DNA of 64,000 nucleotides from Acidihalobacter yilgarnensis (GCF_001753245.1 NZ_CP017415.1:1578501-1642500), one strand, 5' to 3'. Positions 27,851 to 37,793 are shown, counted from the first letter of the stretch. Made by a program: numbers and translations. Notes: generated by a model not told the origin, from the letters alone.

Positions 27851-28430
27851 AGCAAAAAGACGGGCCAGAGGCTATCGAAATACGGGAAACTTTATCAGCA
27901 TGATTTTCTTTTTGTGTGGAAAACTGAAATTCAGATATCCACTCTATTTCACATAGAGTCCAAAATTCTTAGTTTCATAAATATCCCAGACTTATACGGA
28001 TGAAGACGTGCAAATTTAAAAGCAAGAGATGCGTGATATTGTTATTGGTTTCTGTAAACGTATTGGCTCCTAACAAGGTGCTACCTTTCAGCCGCTCTTC
28101 AGCGGAGTCTGGCAGCCGAGCTTGGTGTGCGGTGTCCTGATTTTACCGCATTCACAGTAGACGTTCCTGGCGCAGACGTGTTTTACGATTCTGGATTAGT
28201 CATCCATCGATATATGATGGCCGCTCAAGTTTCCCAGTGACCCTATGCGGCAGTGCCCTCGTTTATGTATTACAGTCATGCGCGGTGAACACATGGGTCG
28301 GTTTTGTCCACAAGGTAGTGAGTAGTTCGACAGCAGCGAGCGAATAGGTCACTACTCTTGGTTTTCTGGCGATGTCGATCAACAACCAATTTTAGCGTCT
28401 TAATAACAGGTAATAACTTCTGGAGGTGGA
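27851..28430. other. AT-rich non-coding region inside the island
   Basis: No supported gene in 580 bases. The composition is clearly more AT-rich than the chromosome. One 46-codon frame (28000-28140) starts with a signal-like stretch but has no ribosome-binding site and a non-protein-like end. A small hairpin CCGCT-CTTC-AGCGG is near 28091-28104. The promoter of the following Sel1 gene is presumably at the right end. Confidence 0.5.
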
Positions 28431-29327
28431 ATGTCATTTCCACGTAACAAAAATAAGCCTCTAATTGTTTTGATGGGCCTTTTCTGGCTTGCGATTACAA
28501 ATGTAGCCATCGCGGGCGCCAATGATTTCGCAGGGCTTAAAGCAAAAGCTGAGCATGGAAACGCGGCTGCGCAGGAAAAACTTGCGACGGAATACGTTAA
28601 TAGAGCAGAGGAGATTAGAAGATCAGGTGTGCTGAAAAATGACGTGCAACCTGTCTATCTTTTCCGAAAAGCCATGTATTGGTTTAGAAAATCTGCCAAT
28701 CAGGGCAATCACGATGCGCAGTTCTATCTAGGAGCGAGTTACGCAGGCGGTTTTGGTGTGTCGAAGGATGAAGCCAAGTCTGCCTATTGGTATAAGAAGG
28801 CAATTCATGGGCTCAAGAAAGCTGCTCAGCAGGGTGATGATGATGCGCAGTACCAGCTTGGACGTGCCTACCGGTGGGGCAAAGGCGTGCCGGAGGACAA
28901 GGCCAAGACCGCCTATTGGAATGGGAAGGCTGCTGAGCAGGGCTATGCGAAAGCTCAGTACGGTCTCGGCGAAGATTATCTTCACGGCTGGGGTGTGCCG
29001 AAAAACAACGCCAAGGCCTACTACTGGTACAAGAAAGCTGCGGAGCAAGGGTATGACAAAGCGCTGAATAGGCTAGTGACCGCCTACCAGTACGGCGGCT
29101 GGGGGGTGCCGATAAATTACGCCAAAGCCGACTACTGGCTCAAGAAGGCCGCTGAGCATGGCGAAGTTGGTGCGCAGCAGCAACTCGGAGAGGCTTACTA
29201 TTACGGTAGCTTAGGTATGTCGAAGGACAAAACCAAGGGCATCTTTTGGTACAAGAAAGCCGCCAAACAGGGCGATAAAATCGCGCAGATGGCTCTTGAT
29301 TCTTACCATGACAATTTAGGTCCGTGA
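28431..29327 (+). CDS. Secreted Sel1-repeat (SLR) protein
   Basis: A 298-residue protein with an N-terminal signal peptide (LIVLMGLFWLAITNVAIA, cleavage near residue 29), so probably periplasmic or exported. From about residue 75 onwards it is built of Sel1-like repeats of roughly 36-45 residues, for example AQYQLGRAYRWGKGVPEDKA and AQYGLGEDYLHGWGVPKNNA followed by YYWYKKAAEQGY units; I count about six. Such repeats form helical solenoids for protein binding. The start has GGAGGTGG upstream. It is the only plus-strand gene in the left part of the island and has lower GC than the core genes. Function unknown. Confidence 0.88.
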   Translation: MSFPRNKNKPLIVLMGLFWLAITNVAIAGANDFAGLKAKAEHGNAAAQEKLATEYVNRAEEIRRSGVLKNDVQPVYLFRKAMYWFRKSANQGNHDAQFYLGASYAGGFGVSKDEAKSAYWYKKAIHGLKKAAQQGDDDAQYQLGRAYRWGKGVPEDKAKTAYWNGKAAEQGYAKAQYGLGEDYLHGWGVPKNNAKAYYWYKKAAEQGYDKALNRLVTAYQYGGWGVPINYAKADYWLKKAAEHGEVGAQQQLGEAYYYGSLGMSKDKTKGIFWYKKAAKQGDKIAQMALDSYHDNLGP

Positions 29328-29665
29328 ATAGCCGCCAGTTCTTGACACCCCATGACTCTTTTGTCGCTCTGAGCGTCCGCATTAACGGGGTAGAATCCGT
29401 CCGGGTTTTGCGTTGCGAATATGGGTGGCCGATAGGGGTATGGGGCCAACTCACCATTACATAGTGTGACATGGCCCAGATGTTGCTCCCAGATGTCAAA
29501 GGATGACATGGGATGTGATCGGACTAACAGCCAATAAAAAATCCCGCTGGAATGCGGGCTTGAGGATTATATCGGACAATGTTGGATCTAAAATTGGTGG
29601 CGGACGGTTGACCATGTGCCGACTGGCCTCCCGAGCTGATGAGTGCTGGCGCGGGTTGCTGTGAG
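29328..29665. other. Intergenic region with minus-strand terminator
   Basis: No supported gene in 338 bases. A minus-strand frame of 68 codons (29303-29509, overlapping the Sel1 3' end) has a protein-like composition but no recognisable family. The hairpin at 29537-29558 is listed separately. Confidence 0.45.
29537..29558 (-). terminator. Terminator after the ParE-like toxin gene
   Basis: On the minus strand a CCCGC/GCGGG stem with a 6-base loop (29543-29558) is followed by ATTTTTTATT. It lies about 110 bases after the toxin stop. It closely resembles the terminator at 24172-24194. Confidence 0.65.
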
Positions 29666-30007
29666 TCACGCACCGAGCAGGCGGCGAGCCAGCCCCGATT
29701 GCATATCACGCCGTCCATCAGCAATCAGGTAGATGATGACTTGGCTGCCTGTGACACGGTAAATCGCGCGGTAAGGCTTGAAGGAGGTCTGGCGGTATTC
29801 TTTGATTCCAAGGCCAACCAGTTCTTTCGGGAAGCTGCCGCGTTCCGGGAATTTCGACAGGCTCTCCACAACGTCCATCAACTCATCCAACACATGGTTG
29901 GCGTTGGCCACGCAGTCGAATTCTGAGATGTAGTCGTGGATGGCTTCCAAGTCCTGCTCCGCACCTTCGGTGAGCAGAACTTCGAACTTGGCAGGTGCGC
30001 CTTTCAT
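29666..30007 (-). CDS. RelE/ParE-family toxin
   Basis: A 113-residue type II toxin. The fold signature is visible: FEVLLTEGAEQDLEAIHDYI at the N-terminus, SLSKFPERGSFPKELVGLGI in the centre and KPYRAIYRVTGSQVIIYLIA at the C-terminus, where the PYR-Y and D-R residues are typical of ParE/RelE. Whether it cleaves mRNA or poisons gyrase cannot be told. It follows the antitoxin with a one-base overlap (TGATG), so translation is coupled. Confidence 0.88.
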   Translation of the reverse strand: MKGAPAKFEVLLTEGAEQDLEAIHDYISEFDCVANANHVLDELMDVVESLSKFPERGSFPKELVGLGIKEYRQTSFKPYRAIYRVTGSQVIIYLIADGRRDMQSGLARRLLGA

Positions 30008-30282
30008 CAGATTGAGGCTCGCTTGGCGCGGAGGCGGGCAACGACGTCAGCCACAGGCTTGACCTTGCCAGCGGCCACATCTTGATTGCCCAGCGCAAGG
30101 ATTTTTAGCAAGGCCAGCGTTTCTTGCGTCTCTTCGAACGAGGCGACGTCCTGCAGGACAGCCTTGGCCTCACCGTTTTGGGTGATGACCATGGGCTCAC
30201 GCTGCTCAGCGAGGTGCGCCAGAACCTCGGCGGCGTTGGCTTTGAGATAGCTGATGGGCTTGACTTGTGATGAGTAGCGCAT
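30007..30282 (-). CDS. Phd/YefM-family antitoxin
   Basis: A 91-residue antitoxin. The N-terminal Phd/YefM DNA-binding fold is VKPISYLKANAAEVLAHLAE followed by QREPMVITQNGEAKAVLQDV, and the C-terminal helix (LLKILALGNQDVAAGKVKP) would wrap the toxin. It is first in the operon and presumably represses it. It lies in the ssrA island, and such modules often stabilise islands. Confidence 0.88.
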   Translation of the reverse strand: MRYSSQVKPISYLKANAAEVLAHLAEQREPMVITQNGEAKAVLQDVASFEETQETLALLKILALGNQDVAAGKVKPVADVVARLRAKRASI

Positions 30283-30486
30283 GGTCGTGCTCCAAACTTG
30301 ATAAGAACTTAATATGGTCTTTTTATAGTCTCATGGCAAGACATCTGGATCGGATGCTAAGGAGCGTGAGTGCGCGAAGTACCACCATTGGGCGTTCGCC
30401 CTGACAGGGCAGCCAAGGGGTTTAAAGGGGATGTCCTACTAGGCTCGGCGGGTCTGCCGTTCCGCCGGGCTGGCGCCAACAAGCCG

Positions 30487-30645
30487 ATGATGGCCTGCAC
30501 TTACTGTGGCTACAGCTTCCAGGTTGGGTCAGAAAGAAACCCCTTGAAGATGCGCATGGATGCGGAGGTGAGCCAGGGTGCCGTATGGGTGCTGGTAGTC
30601 TTTCTCAGCATCATTGCTCTGCTTGTTGCAGGAGGCAACGGGTAG
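30487..30645 (+). CDS. Possible small zinc-ribbon membrane protein
   Basis: A 52-residue frame starting MMACTYCGYSFQVGSERNPL, with one CxxC pair, and ending in a single hydrophobic segment (VWVLVVFLSIIALLVAGG). An in-frame GTG at 30370 would add 39 residues of less protein-like sequence. The combination of a half zinc ribbon and a C-terminal anchor looks real, but it could be a fragment. I see no good ribosome-binding site. Function unknown. Confidence 0.35.
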   Translation: MMACTYCGYSFQVGSERNPLKMRMDAEVSQGAVWVLVVFLSIIALLVAGGNG

Positions 30646-30731
30646 CTCTGAAGGTTGCAATTTTAGGCCGGTGGAGCGCCCCGGAATCTGGTCGAAACCG
30701 GGGCTGTTTCCGTAAAAACTGTGCCGCGAGA

Positions 30732-30753
30732 TTGAAAACTTCCATGTTTTCAA
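30732..30753 (-). terminator. Hairpin just 3' of ssrA
   Basis: A perfect 8-bp stem (TTGAAAAC and GTTTTCAA, 6-base loop) lies nine bases beyond the encoded CCA end of tmRNA. It lacks a long T-run after the stem on the minus strand, so it may serve 3' processing or weak termination. Confidence 0.45.
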
Positions 30754-30761
30754 TGTGTTAT

Positions 30762-31124
30762 TGGTGGAGGCGGCGGGAATCGAACCCGCGTCCGCAAGTC
30801 CTCTGCCTTTGGCTCTACATGCTTATCCCAGTCTTTGAGTTTAACCGCCTGCTACCCGACGGGCAGGGAAAACAGTCGGCGATCCCAGTAGGTTTTAACG
30901 AGTCGGCCCCGGGAGAGCGTCGTCGCGATCTTGTGAGAGTCGACGCCTGGGTCTGAGCGCACAAGCACGGCCCCAGTCAGACGGCACCCCTACCGGGTTT
31001 TAAGCGGCGAGTGCGTAGTTGTCGTCGTTGGCAACTATAAATTTGCAGCGAGATTTACGAGGGCAGCTACATCCTCGGCATGCACCTCCGGTTTCGCGAC
31101 CCACGTCGAATCCAAGTCGCCCCC
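30762..31124 (-). ncRNA. ssrA: Transfer-messenger RNA
   Basis: tmRNA rescues stalled ribosomes by adding a degradation tag. The tRNA-like ends pair: the 5' GGGGGCG and the 3' CGCCTCC plus ACCA (encoded) form a 7-bp acceptor stem, and the T-arm sequence GGGTTCGATTCCC is next to it. The tag reading frame at 31000-31032 encodes ANDDNYALAA followed by TAA, a typical gammaproteobacterial tag. Length 363 bases. The mature 5' end is 15 bases from the -10 element. The 3' end is the probable integration site of the neighbouring island. Confidence 0.97.
30776..30796 (-). repeat. Right attachment-site repeat within ssrA
   Basis: These 21 bases in the T-arm region of tmRNA are identical to 25627-25647. 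This is the copy inside the functional gene. Confidence 0.65.
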
Positions 31125-31138
31125 GATGGAACGACTTT

Positions 31139-31147
31139 AGTATACCA
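31139..31147 (-). promoter_or_regulatory. Extended -10 promoter of ssrA
   Basis: On the minus strand TGGTATACT is an extended -10 element (TATACT) placed 15 bases before the mature tmRNA 5' end, so transcription would begin a few bases upstream and be trimmed by RNase P. I see no strong -35 element. Confidence 0.6.
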
Positions 31148-31247
31148 GAATGGCCCGTGAATAGGCAGAAAGGGCAGGTCTCGTACATGCGTGGGCGGGG
31201 CGATTCCTTTATGATTGCGCCCTCTTTGGCAGTCCGGGTTGATCGTT

Positions 31248-34200
31248 ATGTTGTTGGTTCAGGGCCATGGTGCGTTGTCCGAGTTTCGTCGTTCACGCTT
31301 GTTGGCGCGGCTGCGTGCCGTCGCTCCGGCGGTTGACGATATCTCCGCTCACTTCGTCTATTTCGTGTTTCCTGTGCGCGCGCTGGACGAGCCGCAGCAC
31401 GAGCGGTTGATGGACGTGCTGGAGGCGCCTCGCGTGGCGCCGGCGACTTCGCAGGCGGGTGAAGTGGTGGAGTGGCTGGTGACGCCGCGGCCGGGCACGA
31501 TTTCTCCCTGGGCGAGTAAGGCCACCGACATCTTGCATCACAGTGGTTTGGAGATCGTGGAGCGGGTGGAGCGAGGCGTGGCCTATCGACTGACGTTGTC
31601 GAAACAGCTAGACGAGCCGGCGCTTAAAGCCTTGCGTGAGGCGCTCCATGACCGCATGACCGAGACGGTGCTTGAGTCTTCCGATGAGGCTCTGGCTTTG
31701 TTCAGCGCGTCACGACCGGCGCCGCTGGGGCATGTCGAGCTGGGCGAACAGCCGCTGGCGGCGTTGCGCACGGCCAATGCCGCGCTGGGGCTGGCCCTAT
31801 CCGACGACGAAATCGAATATCTGGCGGAAAACTACGTCGCACTTGAGCGCAATCCGACGGATGCGGAGCTGATGATGTTCGCGCAGGCGAATTCGGAGCA
31901 TTGTCGTCACAAGATATTCAATGCCAGTTGGATCATCGACGGACAGCCTCAGAACAAGAGTCTGTTCGAGATGATCCGAAACACTTACCGCCATGCCCCG
32001 GAGGGCATTCTCTCGGCCTACCATGACAACTCCGCGGTATTTGCCGGTCCGGACGATGTGGTGCGCTTTGCGCCGGAGGCGGGCGGTACGCGCTACGTCT
32101 CCTGCCGCGAGCCGATGCACGTGTGCATCAAGGTGGAGACGCATAATCATCCCACGGCAATTTCACCGTTTCCGGGCGCGGCCACCGGCGCGGGCGGAGA
32201 AATTCGCGATGAGGGTGCGACCGGGCGCGGTGCGCGTCCCAAGGCGGGATTGACGGGTTTTACGGTCTCGAATCTACGGATTCCTGGCTTCGAGCAACCC
32301 TGGGAATTTGATTACGGCAAGCCTGCGCGGATCGTGTCGGCGCTCGACATCATGCTTGAGGGGCCGATCGGCGGCGCCTCGTTCAACAATGAATTCGGAC
32401 GCCCCGGCATCGTGGGCTACTTCCGCACCTATGAGCAGAGCGTCGTCGGCCCGCAGGGCCGCGAGGTGCGCGGCTATCACAAGCCGATCATGCTGGCCGG
32501 GGGCGTCGGTGCGATACGTGCCGACCAGGTGGACAAGCAACCGATTCCCCCTGGTGCGCAGGTGGTGGTGCTGGGTGGGCCGGCAATGCAGATCGGCCTG
32601 GGCGGCGGTGCGGCTTCGAGCATGACCACCGGTTCCAGTGACGAGCTACTGGACTTCGCCTCGGTACAGCGCAGCAACCCGGAGATGGAGCGCCGCTGTC
32701 AGGAGGTGATCGACCGTTGTGCGGCGATGGGTGCCGACAGCCCGGTGTTGTCGATTCACGATGTCGGCGCCGGTGGCCTGTCCAATGCGGTGCCGGAGCT
32801 GATGAACGATGCCGGCCGGGGCGGGCGCTTCGAGCTGCGCGCGATTCCCAACGATGAGCCGGGCATGTCGCCGCTGGCGATCTGGTGCAACGAGGCGCAG
32901 GAGCGCTACGTGCTCGCCATCGACAGCGAACGCCTGGATGTCTTTACCGCGTTGTGCGACCGCGAGCGTTGCCCCTATGCGGTGATCGGCGAGGCGACGG
33001 CTGAGCAGCGCCTGGTGGTCGGCGATGCGCTGCTGGAGGAGACCGCGGTCGACATGCCGATGGAGGTGCTGCTGGGCAAGCCGCCGAAGATGCTGCGCGA
33101 GGTACGTCGCGCGCCGGTCGCACATGCGGTGCCTGAACTGGACGGGATCGAGGTTGCGGAAGCGGTGCGCCGCGTGCTGCGCCTGCCCACGGTGGCTGGC
33201 AAGGGCTTTTTGATCACCATCGGCGACCGCACGGTTGGCGGACTGGTGGCGCGCGATCAGATGGTCGGTCCCTGGCAGGTGCCGGTGGCCGACGTCGGTG
33301 TCACCCTGAGTGATTTCTACGGTTATACCGGCGAGGCAATGGCGATCGGCGAGCGCCCACCGCTGGCGCTGTTGAGCCCGGCGGCCTCCGGCCGCATGGC
33401 GATCGGCGAGGCGTTGACGAATTTGGCGGCATCGGCCGTGGCACGTCTGGGCGATGTGCGCTTGTCGGCGAACTGGATGGCGGCGGCCGGACACCCCGGC
33501 GAGGATGTTGCGCTGTATGAGACGGTGCGCGCGGTGGGTGAGGTGTTGTGCCCAGCGCTGGGGATCGCGATTCCGGTGGGCAAGGATTCCATGTCGATGA
33601 AGACGGTTTGGCAGGCAGATGGAGAGACCCGCGCGGTCACTGCACCGCTGTCGTTGGTCGTATCCGCCTTCGCGCCGGTCGAGGACGTGCGCCGCACCCT
33701 GACGCCGCAATTGCGGCGTGATGCGGGCGATACCGACCTCGTGCTCGTGGATCTCGGCAAGGGGCATGACCGTCTGGGAGGGTCGGCGCTGCTGCAGGTC
33801 TACGGCCAGCTTGGTCATCAGGCGCCCGATCTCGACGCGCCGGAGACCCTACGTGGCTTCTTCGAGGCCATCCAAGGGCTCAACCGCGACGGCCGCCTGT
33901 TGGCTTATCACGATCGCTCCGACGGTGGCTTGCTGGCGACGCTGTGCGAGATGGCCTTCGCTGGTCGCTGTGGGCTGGACATCGACTTCGGCGACGTGCG
34001 CGAGCCACTGGCGAGCCTGTTCAGCGAGGAATTGGGAGCGGTGATCCAGGTGCGTCATACCGACGTGGACGAAGTGCTGATGACCTTGGAGCAGCATGGT
34101 CTTGGGCATCACGCGCGGGTAATCGGCGCGCCCGGCGCAGACGATATGGTCCGCATTCGTGCAGGGGGCCGCGAACTCTATTGCGAGACGCGTGTCGCGC

Positions 34201-35144
34201 TGCATCGCCTGTGGGGCGAGACGAGTTACCGCATGCAAGCCCTGCGCGACAATCCGGATTGCGCGGAGCAGGAATTCGCGAGTCTGGGGGCACCCGATGA
34301 TCCGGGTTTGTTTGCGCGCTTGGGCTTCGACCCGGCCGATGACGTGGCTGCGCCGTTTATTGCACGGGGTGCCCGTCCGCGCGTGGCCATCCTGCGTGAG
34401 CAGGGGGTGAATGGCCAGATCGAGCTGGCCGCGAGCTTCCACCGTGCGGGCTTCGAAGCGGTAGATGTCCATATGAGCGACATCCTCGAGGGTCGCGTCG
34501 ATCTGTCCGATTTCCGCGGACTTGCGGCTGGCGGCGGCTTTTCCTATGGCGACGTGCTCGGTGCCGGTGGCGGCTGGGCCAAGTCGATCCTGTTCAACCC
34601 GAGCGCGCGGGATGCCTTCGAGGCCTTCTTCAACCGCGAGGATACCTTTGGGATCGGTCTGTGCAATGGCTGCCAGATGATGTCGCAGCTCAAATCGCTG
34701 ATTCCCGGCGCCGATCACTGGCCGCGCTTCGAGCGCAATGTCTCCGAGCAGTTCGAGGGGCGCCTGAGTCTGGTTGAGGTCATGCCTTCGCCTTCGATCC
34801 TGTTTGCGGACATGCAGGGCGCTATGATGCCCGTTGTGGTCTCGCATGCTGAAGGACGTGCGCATTTTGTCGATAACACCGAGGCCGCGGTGGCGCGCGC
34901 CGGTCTGGTGACGCTGCGCTTCGTGGATCATCACGGCCATCCGACCGAACGGTATCCCGAGAACCCCAACGGCTCGTCCCTGGGCGTGACCGGCCTGTGC
35001 TCGGTGGACGGGCGTTTCAGCATCATGATGCCGCACCCGGAGCGTACCTTCCGTAGCGTGCAATACTCTTGGTGTCCGTCGGAATGGGGCGAGGATTCGC
35101 CTTGGATGCGACTGTTTCGCAATGCACGGGTATGGGTCGGCTAA
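31248..35144 (+). CDS. purL: Phosphoribosylformylglycinamidine synthase (large, single-chain)
   Basis: Fourth step of purine synthesis: converts FGAR to FGAM using ATP and glutamine. It has 1298 residues, the fused single-chain form of gammaproteobacteria. Landmarks are [65 protein letters not shown] and, in the C-terminal glutaminase domain, [20 protein letters not shown] with the nucleophile in [13 protein letters not shown] choose ATG 31248 ([18 protein letters not shown]) by comparison with E. coli PurL, which begins the same way; the frame opens at 31215. Confidence 0.96.
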   Translation: MLLVQGHGALSEFRRSRLLARLRAVAPAVDDISAHFVYFVFPVRALDEPQHERLMDVLEAPRVAPATSQAGEVVEWLVTPRPGTISPWASKATDILHHSGLEIVERVERGVAYRLTLSKQLDEPALKALREALHDRMTETVLESSDEALALFSASRPAPLGHVELGEQPLAALRTANAALGLALSDDEIEYLAENYVALERNPTDAELMMFAQANSEHCRHKIFNASWIIDGQPQNKSLFEMIRNTYRHAPEGILSAYHDNSAVFAGPDDVVRFAPEAGGTRYVSCREPMHVCIKVETHNHPTAISPFPGAATGAGGEIRDEGATGRGARPKAGLTGFTVSNLRIPGFEQPWEFDYGKPARIVSALDIMLEGPIGGASFNNEFGRPGIVGYFRTYEQSVVGPQGREVRGYHKPIMLAGGVGAIRADQVDKQPIPPGAQVVVLGGPAMQIGLGGGAASSMTTGSSDELLDFASVQRSNPEMERRCQEVIDRCAAMGADSPVLSIHDVGAGGLSNAVPELMNDAGRGGRFELRAIPNDEPGMSPLAIWCNEAQERYVLAIDSERLDVFTALCDRERCPYAVIGEATAEQRLVVGDALLEETAVDMPMEVLLGKPPKMLREVRRAPVAHAVPELDGIEVAEAVRRVLRLPTVAGKGFLITIGDRTVGGLVARDQMVGPWQVPVADVGVTLSDFYGYTGEAMAIGERPPLALLSPAASGRMAIGEALTNLAASAVARLGDVRLSANWMAAAGHPGEDVALYETVRAVGEVLCPALGIAIPVGKDSMSMKTVWQADGETRAVTAPLSLVVSAFAPVEDVRRTLTPQLRRDAGDTDLVLVDLGKGHDRLGGSALLQVYGQLGHQAPDLDAPETLRGFFEAIQGLNRDGRLLAYHDRSDGGLLATLCEMAFAGRCGLDIDFGDVREPLASLFSEELGAVIQVRHTDVDEVLMTLEQHGLGHHARVIGAPGADDMVRIRAGGRELYCETRVALHRLWGETSYRMQALRDNPDCAEQEFASLGAPDDPGLFARLGFDPADDVAAPFIARGARPRVAILREQGVNGQIELAASFHRAGFEAVDVHMSDILEGRVDLSDFRGLAAGGGFSYGDVLGAGGGWAKSILFNPSARDAFEAFFNREDTFGIGLCNGCQMMSQLKSLIPGADHWPRFERNVSEQFEGRLSLVEVMPSPSILFADMQGAMMPVVVSHAEGRAHFVDNTEAAVARAGLVTLRFVDHHGHPTERYPENPNGSSLGVTGLCSVDGRFSIMMPHPERTFRSVQYSWCPSEWGEDSPWMRLFRNARVWVG

Positions 35145-35203
35145 GAGCCGCCCGTGCTCGGGTGGTAGAATGCTCTGTTTGAGATGCGCACCGGAGGTGC
35201 CCG

Positions 35204-35800
35204 ATGCTTGAGATCAGTGTGCGTTTCGCGCCCGGTTTTCCCGATGACACCCGCGCCGGCCTGCGTGCCGAGGGCGACGTACTGCCGGAATACGGTCAGG
35301 TCTGGATATGGGATATGGCCTATGCCCAGACCTTGCATGCGCTGGCCGGCAGCGAAGCCGGACATTCGTTGCGCGAGGATCTGGAATTGTGGGGCATTAA
35401 TATGTCCAGCAAGGTCTTTCAGCCGATCGATCACATTCGCGCCAAGGGTCATCTGAGCCTGCGGCCAGGCTTCGCGCTGGACGAGTCGCTATCCAGTGAA
35501 TCGGTGTTGACCTATCGCGTCACCGGCGCCGCAGGCGAAATGCCGAAGGTGGAGATCGCAGCATCGGCCGAGCTGACGCCGGAGCAGCGTGCGGCCGGGG
35601 TGGTCGCACTCGGACAATTCTTCGTTGATCAAAACGAGCTGTTCGTCAAGGAACTGCCGTTGCACGTGTTGGCCTTCCGCAAATTCTATGGCGACATCGC
35701 GCCGGAGAGCGACCCGAGCAGCGTGGATGATGCACCGATGTTCGCGATTCAGAAGGCGCTGGAGTACTTCAACAGCGTGGCCAACGGTGCCCGCCATTAG
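35204..35800 (+). CDS. Hypothetical protein, 198 residues
   Basis: I do not recognise the family. The gene has a good ribosome-binding site (GGAGG) before ATG 35204, and a -10-like TAGAAT near 35167 suggests its own promoter. The protein is soluble and acidic, without a signal peptide. Notable stretches are WIWDMAYAQTLHALAGSEAG, SLSSESVLTYRVTGAAGEMP and FFVDQNELFVKELPLHVLAF. It lies between purL and a HAD phosphatase, 59 and 15 bases away. No function can be assigned. Confidence 0.75.
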   Translation: MLEISVRFAPGFPDDTRAGLRAEGDVLPEYGQVWIWDMAYAQTLHALAGSEAGHSLREDLELWGINMSSKVFQPIDHIRAKGHLSLRPGFALDESLSSESVLTYRVTGAAGEMPKVEIAASAELTPEQRAAGVVALGQFFVDQNELFVKELPLHVLAFRKFYGDIAPESDPSSVDDAPMFAIQKALEYFNSVANGARH

Positions 35801-35815
35801 CATGGCCGTGGGACG

Positions 35816-36505
35816 ATGACGATCCGTTGCATCACCTTCGATCTCGACGACACGCTTTGGGATTGCGAGTCGGTGATCGTAGCCGCCGAGGCGCGGTTTC
35901 ACGATTGGCTGGTCCGTTGCTGTCCGGCGCTGGCCGAGCATTACGACCTCGACGCGTTGGTGCGTCACCGGGTCGCTTACTTCCAACGCTTCCCGGAACT
36001 GCAGTACGACCTCACGCGGCTACGCAGGCAATGGCTGACGGCGCTATCGACCGAGTACGGGCACCCGACCGATTGGGTGGACGAGGGATTTCGCGTGTTC
36101 TGGCTGGCGCGCAACGAGGTCGAACTCTACCAGGAGGCGGTCGGATTGCTAGAGGGGCTGCGTACGCATTATCGCGTCGGTGCGATCACTAACGGCAATG
36201 CCGACGTGCATCATATCGGTGTCGGACACTACTTCGATTTCGTGATCACGGCGGCCGAGGCGGGTAGCGCCAAACCTTCGCCCGGCATCTTCAGGCAGGC
36301 GCTGCAGGCCGCTGGTGTTCCCGCGTCGGCATGTCTGCACGTTGGCGATAATCCCTATGCAGATGTACAGGGCGCGCGGGCGCAGGGCATGCGCACAGTA
36401 TGGGTCAATCCCACCGGGGCGCCCTGGCCGGCTGGCGATCCGCGTCCCGACGCGGCAGTTCGCCACGTCGGCGAGATCGCCGGATTGCTCACGCACTGGG
36501 CTTAA
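35816..36505 (+). CDS. HAD-superfamily hydrolase, YigB-like
   Basis: A 229-residue phosphatase with all four HAD motifs: ITFDLDDTLWD (nucleophile Asp), AITNGNAD, KPSPGIFRQAL and LHVGDNPYADVQGA. The cap between motifs I and II is helical. Order and length match YigB, which dephosphorylates the riboflavin intermediate ARPP and FMN; that assignment is by resemblance only. It follows the unknown 198-residue gene by 15 bases and converges on the MFS gene. Confidence 0.88.
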   Translation: MTIRCITFDLDDTLWDCESVIVAAEARFHDWLVRCCPALAEHYDLDALVRHRVAYFQRFPELQYDLTRLRRQWLTALSTEYGHPTDWVDEGFRVFWLARNEVELYQEAVGLLEGLRTHYRVGAITNGNADVHHIGVGHYFDFVITAAEAGSAKPSPGIFRQALQAAGVPASACLHVGDNPYADVQGARAQGMRTVWVNPTGAPWPAGDPRPDAAVRHVGEIAGLLTHWA

Positions 36506-36524
36506 AGCCCAGCGCGCGCTTGGC

Positions 36525-37709
36525 TCAATGGCGGACCGGACCGCCGGTATTGGGCAGCATTAGGCTGAAGACACAAGCTATCACCCCCACACCGACGAGC
36601 ACCCACAGCACCTCGATCAGGCCGGCGTGACTGGCGACCAGGCCCAGCAGCATCAACGCTGCAGCGCCGAGTCCGTTGGACACGCCCAGCGCGATGCCCG
36701 AGCCCATGGAGCGGTTCTCGGGGAAGATGTCCTGGCCGATCACGATGCTGATCGGCAGGGTGGCGAACAGGGCGATGCCGAGCAGGCCCAGCAACAGCCA
36801 CTGCGCCAGTCCGGTTACGTACATGAACAGAGCCAGCAGCAGCGTCGAGGCGAGGATGGCGGTAAACACCACGCGCTTGCGACCGAACAGGTCGGAGAGT
36901 TGCCCGCCGCCGACATTGCCGATGATGCCGACTACCAGCAGCACGCTGATCAACGCGGAGGAGTCGACCAGCGAGTGGCCGCGGTCGTGCCACAGGATTG
37001 GCAGATAGGTGACGATGCCGAAGATCATCAGCGCGCGCAGGCTAGAGAAGCCGACTAGGGCGGAGAGCGGTCCCAGGTGGCGGCGCCAAGCGATGGGGGT
37101 GGCGTTGGGGTGGCGCGGCGGCTGTACGGGCAGCGTGTTCCATAGCAACGGCACGCTGAATAGTGCCGGGAGTGCTAGCAGCCAGAGGTAATGCAGGCCC
37201 CAGCCGGCGACCACCAGGCTGGCGAATAGCGGCCATAGACCGCGACCGACTTCACCGCCGACCAGAAACAGCGCGAGGCCGAAGCCCTGTCGGCCGCGAC
37301 TCAGCGCGCGCGCGCCGGCGAGCGCTTGCGGGTGGAACAGTGAATTGGAAATGCCGATGACGATGAGCACCGGAATCAGCACCCACAGATTGGGCGCGAA
37401 ACCGATCATCGCGCCGGCGAGATTCGAGCCGAGAACGCCCATGACGATGAACATACGTCCGCCGAAGCGATCCGCGATCCAGCCGGTGAAGGCCTGGAGC
37501 GCCTGGCCGATGAGCAGGGCGGCCATGACCGTGCCGGCCAGGCCGACGTGGAGATGTAGATTGAGCAGGACGGCAGGGAGCACGCCGGGCAGATAATTGG
37601 CGGCGCCGTCGTTGAGAAAGTGGAGCCAGCCCAGTCCGCCCAAACGATTATACAGCGGGCGGTCGGCGTCGACTTGGACGCGGTCGCTGGCCAGTTCGGA
37701 TGCGCTCAT
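36525..37709 (-). CDS. MFS transporter, fosmidomycin-resistance (Fsr)-like
   Basis: A 394-residue inner-membrane transporter with about 12 hydrophobic segments. The MFS motif between helices 2 and 3 is GWIADRFGGRMFIVMGVLG, and a matching one in the second half is GGQLSDLFGRKRVVFTAILA. The start region LGGLGWLHFLNDGAANYLPG resembles Fsr proteins, which export small toxic compounds. The substrate is unknown. The gene is monocistronic, converging on the YigB-like gene. Confidence 0.82.
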   Translation of the reverse strand: MSASELASDRVQVDADRPLYNRLGGLGWLHFLNDGAANYLPGVLPAVLLNLHLHVGLAGTVMAALLIGQALQAFTGWIADRFGGRMFIVMGVLGSNLAGAMIGFAPNLWVLIPVLIVIGISNSLFHPQALAGARALSRGRQGFGLALFLVGGEVGRGLWPLFASLVVAGWGLHYLWLLALPALFSVPLLWNTLPVQPPRHPNATPIAWRRHLGPLSALVGFSSLRALMIFGIVTYLPILWHDRGHSLVDSSALISVLLVVGIIGNVGGGQLSDLFGRKRVVFTAILASTLLLALFMYVTGLAQWLLLGLLGIALFATLPISIVIGQDIFPENRSMGSGIALGVSNGLGAAALMLLGLVASHAGLIEVLWVLVGVGVIACVFSLMLPNTGGPVRH

Positions 37710-37793
37710 CGAAATTCCTTGCAGGTTGAAAATTAGGGAGCTATCTATTTTCGCAGATTGCCGGGAGGCTGTCAGCCACGGTGGCTGTGCGGT

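Larger units (their letters stand above)
25627..30796. mobile_element. Putative genomic island inserted at the 3' end of ssrA
   Basis: The 21-bp T-arm sequence of the tmRNA gene (30776-30796) is repeated exactly at 25627-25647 in the same orientation. Between the copies lie HipAB, an IS5-type remnant, a Sel1 protein, a ParE/Phd-type pair and a small zinc-ribbon frame, with lower GC in parts than the flanking genes. tmRNA 3' ends are classical tyrosine-recombinase integration sites, and the intact ssrA on the right with a fragment on the left is the expected geometry. No integrase gene is seen, so the island is probably decayed or was mobilised in trans. Confidence 0.6.

Noticed and set aside
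28000-28140. 46-codon frame with a signal-like N-terminus in the island
   Set aside because: No ribosome-binding site, a frameless C-terminal half, and AT-rich DNA in which such frames arise by chance.
31000-31188. 62-codon frame ending in ANDDNYALAA as a protein-coding gene
   Set aside because: The end is the tmRNA tag frame; the upstream part is the tRNA-like and pseudoknot sequence of ssrA read through.
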